64,000 nt of DNA from Siphonodentalium dalli (lineage: Eukaryota; Mollusca; Scaphopoda; Gadilida; Siphonodentaliidae), in NCBI GenBank assembly GCA_032622095.1, contig CP136061.1:122462754-122526753 (forward strand), read 5' to 3'. Shown piece after piece: positions 57,200-64,000 of the stretch (position 1 is its first letter; each line of letters begins with the position of its first letter). The notes beneath the pieces are model-generated. The model saw only the letters and a list, made by a program, of their open reading frames with translations. It was not told the DNA's origin and made no database searches. The position numbers and the translations under genes are program-made.

Positions 57200-57425
57200 G
57201 TTACTGTCTGATCCTCTTTCTGTTAAAGGGGCACCATGGTGTAGAAGCCTAAGCTGGTATGTACCCATCATGTTCATCCACCGATGCCAGGCTTCTATAT
57301 CGTTGGTGGTGCGAACACCGTTCATGTAGATACTCCAGCTCTCTGGCGGGGACCAAGAACTGTTTATCCATTGCTGCTGCATATAGTCGACGACCTCTCT
57401 TACCTTCGTACCTTCCGATGTTCTG
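57200..57425 (-). pseudogene. MULE-type transposase fragment
   Basis: The minus-strand frame reads REVVDYMQQQWINSSWSPP, then a WSIYMNGVRTTNDIEAWHRW segment. The W..S.W.P..W..Y....RT-N-D-x-E-x-W-H pattern is the conserved stretch just after the catalytic core in MULE/FLYWCH-associated transposases. Only about 70 residues survive, with no flanking domains. Assignment rests on this motif. Confidence 0.5.
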
Positions 57426-57996
57426 TTGTATTATTCATCAATGAGATGAATCCCGATCACTAAGTGTTGTGATAACACACTGTGATAATGAACCCTTTGC
57501 ATCAAATGTTTGTTTTGAAAGCACCCCTTTTAATTAGTCATCACTTACCTTAAGTGCTGTTAAGTTGTCAAAACATTGTGTAATTCTTTACTCCAGTCCA
57601 CGCATTGACATAATTAATGAATAAACACATGTTTTATTGGTCAAAAACTTTAATAATATATCATCAAAGAACATAAAAGAACATAATTACAATTAAAGGA
57701 TTTATTAAAGCCTTCCCAGTTGCGATTAAAATGGCCCAAGTCCCATTTCGATCGGTTAATAAATAAGCCGAAAATTTTATGAATTTCCGTGACTAAACTA
57801 CGGATGACATAGTTGTGGGCGAGCAAATTAAAAACAGATTCGGAGCTGGAGTTTATTATGCCGATACTAAAATGCGGAATATGTGTGTGTGCGCGCGCGG
57901 TGTATACATAGATACATCACTATGCGATGAGTTATTTCAGTAAATCAAGATATCGTGGTTCACTTTGGAAGTCATTATCGTATAGCAGACCATATA

Positions 57997-59045
57997 CAGT
58001 AATGCCCTAAGTCAGGGTTTCCGCTATACCGGCAGGGGGTCCCCTTGACGGCCCTGTTCCCCTCGCCAAGTTTTCCCCTCCTTCCATACCCCTGGACATA
58101 CTGCATGTCTATATTAAAAGGTATAAAGATGTTTAAAACTTCTGAATTTTGTTGGAATAGTACTAAGGAATTTTAAAAGGTGAATTTATTTTATATCTTG
58201 TGAGTACACACTCTAAACACTTTGTTATACCGAAAATTTAAACAGGAAGTGATCGGAACTGACATCGCTAGAAGCTATGCCTTTGAGGCTGGTTAGTTAC
58301 GTTGCGGTTAGTACCTGGTTATGTTATGCAAAAGAGCAGTATTTTAATCGTACCTGTCATGTTTTATACCGCAAAATATACTGTTTACTTTGTAATAGAG
58401 CGAGAGAGAAATGTGGGAGTAGCCGCACCGGGCATCAAGGCATCTTACCACTGCCCACAAAGAACACTCATCGGCCAGATATGTAATCAGCCTTCTATAT
58501 TTACACTGCAGCTGCTAAAATATATTCCGATTATGTTATGCATCCGAAATATCTGCTGGGTCTTCCACAGTGAGTCTTTTAACATTAACGAGCACGTTTA
58601 ACTCGGGATCCAAATTACTGGTGTTCTGTACTTCGTAAATTAATTTATATCTAATAAATTTACTAGTTTTAAAGTTACAGGTACATGTATAAGGTTTGAT
58701 AGCTTGGCACTTGGGCAGAAATGGAACAAAACAATCTGACATTTCTACTCTCACACGATTCTATTGGCCGATATAACGAAAGTAGTTCAACCAGTGCTAA
58801 AACAGGCTACTTTTACCTGGATTTTTCCCCATGACGGCTACCAGCCCCATTCCCCTACCCCCTAGCGGAAACCCTGCCTAAGTAATTGACTCTTTAACTA
58901 CAGCAGAATTATGGGTAACTTTTCAGGATTTAGTCAGAAATATGGCTTGTTGCCATTCATCGGAAAGCCATATTTCCGACTAAATCCTGAAAAGTTACCC
59001 ATAATTCTGCTGTAGTTAAAGAGTCGATTACTTAAGGCATTACTG
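57997..59045. mobile_element. Family B hairpin MITE (copy 7) split by an hAT element
   Basis: The first 16 bases (CAGTAATGCCCTAAGT) lie at 57997-58012. The rest of the MITE, 'cctaagtaattgactc' to CATTACTG with TA on its right, lies at 58877-59045. The inserted DNA is 58013-58876. Confidence 0.85.
58013..58876. mobile_element. hAT-like element, CAGGGTTTCCGCTA ends
   Basis: Perfect 14-bp terminal repeats CAGGGTTTCCGCTA / TAGCGGAAACCCTG. The heptamer CCTAAGT is duplicated on both sides (58006-58012, 58877-58883); an 8-bp reading has one mismatch. 864 bp, no transposase. CAGGG termini are typical of hAT. Confidence 0.85.
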
Positions 59046-60685
59046 TACTTATATTAATAAAGTTATTAGCAGCACATATGATAGTCGTTTTTGCAGCCAT
59101 TAATAACATTCTGTCGCGTGTTTGGTTTGTTGAATCAATGTTACTATAGTGCTAAATTTTATAGTCGATCAGGGACTATTTATCATGCAGTGTCAACCGG
59201 CGAAACTGTTTGCACTACAAAATGGGACCCAAAGTGAGTGGTAATGGCAGCAGACGATCACATCAACTTTGTCATACTAGTAAGAAGCTCACAGGCGTTA
59301 TAAAAACACTGGGCGGAACTATCAGGTGTTTCATTTGTTGTTCTTTGTTAGTTAATATCAAATTCTCAATCATTCATATATTTGAATGCCACCATGCCAC
59401 ATTCAGATCACCATTATTTAGTACCTCAAAAAAGACAACACATTTCGTAATTTAGAACGCTCTTTATTGTCTACCACTTTTGGAAGACGGAAGCATGTGC
59501 GCTCTTCATATTTAAATGTCACAATACCGCATACAAAATCGCCCATGACACCTCGAAATAGATCACGTTCATAAATGAGAACGCTCTTTATTGTCTGCCG
59601 TGACGAAAGCATGGATGCTCTTTATTAGAGGCAATCATTGGATTTTTTTTCTAGAGTAACGAAAATTAAAAACTTCCTCTCTTGAAAGTCAATATATGCC
59701 ACCAAAACGTAAAATAAATAAAAAACAAACAATAAACACAAAAACAATGCCCGGCTAGCCATCAATTTAAAAAAAAATGCCGTTATGCCAGGCCTTAAAA
59801 TTCCCCCCAACTCACGGCGTTTACCGATGTCCTCAAATTATAGAAATGTCCCCAAATTAGGAGGCACATTTGACAAAATGTCACCGCAAAATCGAAGAAA
59901 GTTTGCCGCAAAAAAAAAAATCATTCTTAAAATATGCTGTCGGAGCAACGCACCATAAACAATGCGTGAAACCGAAAGCGGAAGTTTTAATTTTACTCTT
60001 TCTGGACTTCTGACCTATGACCTCTTGGGCCCGACGAGGTTTTCAGATTGTACTTTTTTTTTGTTTCTTTGTTTCCCCTCGCGTCTTGGTGGGGCACAAT
60101 AACGTAGAATAAAGAATACATGGAACGGATCGTGCAGGTTTCTGAACCGAAAGTAAAATATAGGTCGCAAACTGCACGATTCGGCCGGTACCGTAACCAG
60201 CAATTACACGCAATTGTTTCACTGAGCGTTGGGTGACCGAAGCGCATAACGTGCCTGCACTGCAGCACGTGGCGTGACATAACACTGGTTGCTGCTATAG
60301 TACACTTGACACAGACGTGTGCGACCATGTGACTTTTAACCGCGATAATTCCTTTGATGTCCCGTTTTTAATATTGTGTGTCACAAGTCATTGTATCCAC
60401 TGTTACTTGCGCTGCGTACACGTACATGATTTTAGTATTTAGAACATAGTAGGTTTTTTTTAAACCTAGAATAACACACGAAGTGTTTAAACTAAACCCG
60501 TAAACATTGATCTTTGTACCGGTAGATGGTAATAAAATTCCGAATAGTAATTCAAGAGGAATAACTCTATCTTAAAGTCCAAAGATCGAGATTGGTTCCA
60601 TATCATGTCCCTTCATTAACTCTTCTATTAATCAAGGGTAAATTAATATAAATAGTTTTAAAACCGCCCGTTTCGAAATTTCGAT
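59046..60685. other. 5' flank of the transposase gene; possible element left end at 59789
   Basis: CAGGCCTTAAAATTCCCC at 59789, followed by 'atgtcctcaaatt' / 'atgtccccaaatt' repeats, resembles a hAT terminus and would place about 0.9 kb of leader before the transposase. Its inverse was not found before 64000. At 59222 an ATGGGACCCAAA|GTGAGT string could be a tiny first exon, but it is unsupported. The 60130-60330 part is CpG-rich. Confidence 0.35.
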
Positions 60686-63265
60686 ATGAGTGCGCGCGGT
60701 AGGCCCAGAACTACAGGTAAATATCACAACAAAGAGAGTATAACATACAGTTCTAAAAGAAAAAAGCAAGATGATGATGGTAGTCAAAAAATAATTTCAT
60801 TTTTAAAAGTGGCACAACATGTTGAAAATGAAAGTCAACTTGAAACCAGCTGCAATGCTGACGTTCTCACTGAACCAGAAGTAGTCACAGAGGACTTGGA
60901 CCAAACTCCAAAGGTTCCTTCTACTCCATCTGCTTCTACTACCTCTTCTGACTCAGAAAAAACATCACAGGTTCCTTCCACTTCTGAAACTAAGGCTTCT
61001 TCTGTTGGCCTGAGACAGCGAGATATTAAAGCTATATTAGAACAATACCCTACATTTGTCTATTCCAAGGATGGCTTTTTATGTCTTATTTGTTCAAAAT
61101 ATTGTACAGCCGCAGACAGAAATCATCCGCAGAATGTTGCTTTCACTGTAACAGGATCAGACCTTGGATGCCACCCTAAAGCGAGACTTGAAGACCACCT
61201 AAAGTCAGCTATTCACAAACGTTGCAAAGAAAATGAAACCACTGCTCTTCGGTTAATCCATCAAGGGGGTTTGGCTGGTGTTTTTGACAAATCACATATT
61301 GACGTTGTCACAAACAATCATCAGTACTTATCACACCTAATAAAAACACTGGACTATCATGTACACCATTACATTGCAAAATCCCAAATAGCAGACTATG
61401 TAAAGTTTCTTGTTGACTTACAAGAACCAACCACAACAGATTTCTTCTCCAGAAATAAAGGATATGGGCAGTACATTTCTGGTCCATCAGTCGAAGAACT
61501 ATTGACTGCCTATAATAAATTCTGCATTCACAAAACACGTGAATCAATGGAGCGTGGAAAACATTTTACTTTCTATTGTGATGATTCAGAAGCATATAAT
61601 GATCATGACGAGATGATCGGCTTTCTGTCATGGGTGGACCCAAGCAAGATATTAGGAACGTTTGTACCCCATGTTTTCCTTAACATTAAATCTGTTACTA
61701 ATCATGATAGTGATGACCATGTCATTGATGCAAATTCTTACTTTGATGCACCCAGTCTTTATGCTGCAATGAAGGAGGTTATTGCCGGTGAGGAGTTTGC
61801 AATGGAGAACATACGCTTCATGTGTTTTGACGGTACAAATACAATGTCTGGAAAAACAGGTGGTGTTCAGGCATTGTGGCGCAATGATTTTCCAAAAGCC
61901 ATCTACATCAATTGCTGTAATCACCGTTTAGCTTTAGTTTTTGTTCATTTGAAAAAAGCATATCCATTAATGAGTAGCTACGATGAACTTCTATATGACA
62001 TATATGAAGCTATCGATGCAAGTAAGGTTGCTAAAACAGTTTTCAACCAAATTCAATCTATAAACAGAGAGAAACATTTCAAATGTTGAGGGCATGTTTG
62101 ACGCGGTGGTTGTCACATTTCAAAGCTTCGAAGAGAGTTAGCGACAGGTATGAAGATTTATTGGTAACATTTGCAAATATGTTTCAAAGGAAAGACGACA
62201 CCAAGTATCTCGGCATTAACCAGCGTCTGACTGATCCGGAAAATGTGTGTACTCTTTTATTGATGACGGACATCCTACATCACACAAACATTCTCTCCAC
62301 TATGCTACAGGCTACGACTGCCAACATCCCACAAGTTGTTGAGTATGTGAATGTGTTGAATGGTTATTTGAAGGGTCTACCAAATATGTCTCAGGGTCAT
62401 TATTCTAAAGTGGATACCTACATCCAAAAATCTAAATCATACCGCTCTGAGAGCTCAGGTTATGTTTGCGGAACCAGAAGTGGAGTGAGGGTAGTAGAAT
62501 TTGACAGAGTAAAATATGAGACTGACTTCGTCTTACCATTTTGTCAATCACTGATCAATGAGCTCAATGCTGCATTCTATGATGATCAAATTACCATTGT
62601 CACTAGGTTGTTGGAATTATTCATCAAACCGATAAACCATGCTCATGAACTTGACAACGAACTGATAGAGATGCACCTGAGCAGACTTCTTGAGTTTTAT
62701 GACTTACAGCCTAAGACTGATGGTGTAAGCGGCACTGACTGAGGCTGAGCAAATTATTTTTCTTGGTGAATTAGTAAAGGAATACAATATGTTATACACT
62801 CATATCCAACTTATGAAACAAAAATGGGATTGTGAGAAGAGGGAGCAAATAAAAAATTTGCAGAAAAGATTAGACTTTAAGACAGCAGAGTCCCTTAAGA
62901 AATATGTGCCCCAGTATGAAATAAATAAAATAGAGGAAAAGATTGACATGCTAAAAATAAAACGTACTACACCAGCAGATGTACTGTGTGAGGATAATTT
63001 GGCTGATACGGCTTACATGAACATGAGCTTTTTTCTTAATATATGTTGTGTTCTACCTATGATCTCTAATGCCATTTCCGAGAGAGGTTTCAGCCAAATG
63101 CAATTGTTACTGGGAAAACATCAGGGATCGACAAAAGATGAGACTCTTGATAAACTAATTAGAATACGCATGTTTCCACTCCCTTTGGACAACACATCCA
63201 TCAATGAAATTATAAATATATTTGACAAGGACTTCATCAAAAACAGACATATTAAGTTACATTAG
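60686..63265 (+). pseudogene. hAT-superfamily transposase, two frameshifts
   Basis: Part 1 (60686-62089, 467 codons): a basic N-terminus; a BED/TTF-like zinc finger (C133, C136, H171, H177); the hAT core with acidic residues D299/D300 and D382 in CFDGTNTMSG; then C410/C411 and H413 in the C-x-NH-R-L block. Part 2 (62083-62742) begins MLRACLTRWLSH, the family's RW motif. Part 3 is open from 62729 (named start 62789) and ends with ISERGFSQM (E98 of that piece, the third acidic residue) and the hAT dimerisation helix. The frame drops back one at about 62085 and returns near 62730. It resembles vertebrate KIAA1586/ZMYM6-type domesticated copies. Two single-base indels, or assembly errors, separate it from an intact gene of about 860 codons. 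Confidence 0.85.
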
Positions 63266-64000
63266 TTACAGTGAAACATTAAAGGGTAATGAAGTCATTA
63301 TGAACACTAAATTTGGGCATTTTAATTTTTATGATTTATCATTATGGGACGATCTCATATTATATCCAACAGAATGTATGCAACATATGGATAAATTTGT
63401 GCCATGGATGATTGCAAAATACACTCATACAGGTGCTCTTTGAAAAAATGGAAACAACAAGATAATTTTAATAAAAATGAGTTATTCTTAAAGCACATGA
63501 GTGTATATGGCACTCATTCATTGCTCAATTTATTCATTTGTTGGCTGTATAAATCTTGTTGGGTATAATATGAGATGGTCCCATAAAATAAATGGCAATA
63601 TTTAGTGTCCAGTACCCCTTTAAAACATCAGTTTTGCCTAGTTTAGTAGTTACAGTAGTTACTAGTTATTAGTTCAAAATAAAGGAAATACTGATTATGT
63701 TGCTCAACACATGCAGTGTTAATGATAAACTTGATCTAAGTAATTGTGTAATGACTTTTAGATAAGATATAGTCAGTTTTGGCAACTGTAACTTAATATA
63801 ATATTTCTGTTTGTTGATGAGCCTATTTGAACTTTCTGGATTTAAATTTTCATTAAATATTTTCACCCTTTTTATGACCTGTTTGTGTGTGTATATACTA
63901 TTACTATATTGCTTCATTTGACCACAACATATCAACTTTCTAACTTTTTTCAGGTTCACATTAAATTAAATTTTAATTGGCAATACCCATGATCAGTATG
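63266..64000. other. 3' flank of the transposase gene
   Basis: 'aataaa' words occur at about 63468 and 63585. A lone TTAA-element end 'cagtacccctttaa' lies at about 63611, like that at 38302. No terminal repeat matching 59789 was found, so the transposon may extend past the window. Confidence 0.4.

Noticed and set aside
58277-58601. Overlapping 69- and 99-codon plus-strand ORFs
   Set aside because: Inside the non-autonomous hAT element 58013-58876; no transposase motifs.
59222-59240. ATGGGACCCAAA followed by GTGAGT as a tiny first exon
   Set aside because: Four codons and one donor are not enough evidence, and no second exon was identified.
1-64000. CRISPR array, operon or bacterial insertion
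   Set aside because: No regularly spaced identical direct repeats with unique spacers, no ribosome-binding-site-led gene strings, and introns throughout; the regular repeats seen are satellites or MITEs.

Overview
The window looks like AT-rich nuclear DNA of an animal. Genes are split by kilobase-scale GT-AG introns, there are no operons, and most of the sequence is transposon debris. The protein families present (an LRR-Ig receptor, a Na+/K+-ATPase beta subunit), the tRNA-derived SINE heads, the repeat opening with 'tagctcacctgag' and rich in GTCC, and the many hairpin MITEs suggest a marine invertebrate. A mollusc or other lophotrochozoan is my best guess, but the phylum is inference.

Layout. 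0-4 kb is repeats. 4.16-6.03 kb (minus) is an intact intronless coding exon for an LRR-Ig single-pass receptor. 6.67-16.01 kb (minus) is a split gene reconstructed from splice signals, with a 45-nt microexon; it may be a diverged MEI4-like meiotic protein, at low confidence. 16-30 kb is essentially gene-free and full of short inverted-repeat elements. 30.66-42.95 kb (minus) is a five-exon gene whose splice phases all agree and whose product is a Na+/K+-ATPase beta subunit of about 320 residues; its introns carry three hAT-type elements with perfect 8-bp target duplications and a LINE tail. 44.9-46.5 kb holds a decayed non-LTR retrotransposon with an SGNH-like ORF beside a reverse transcriptase fragment. 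46.6-48.4 kb is a TA-flanked inverted-repeat transposon carrying a GTCGGC-rich tandem array. 48.4-60 kb is repeats, a MULE transposase fragment and a MITE split by an hAT element. 60.7-63.3 kb (plus) is a hAT-superfamily transposase gene of about 860 codons interrupted by two opposite frameshifts.

The clearest new structural results are the two reconstructed multi-exon genes, the hAT-type elements defined by exact target duplications (one with an unoccupied paralogous site elsewhere in the window), several TTAA-flanked families, and the nested insertions. I found no convincing CRISPR, toxin, defence or biosynthetic system; the host genes do not form a functional cluster. All calls were made by eye, without database searches.
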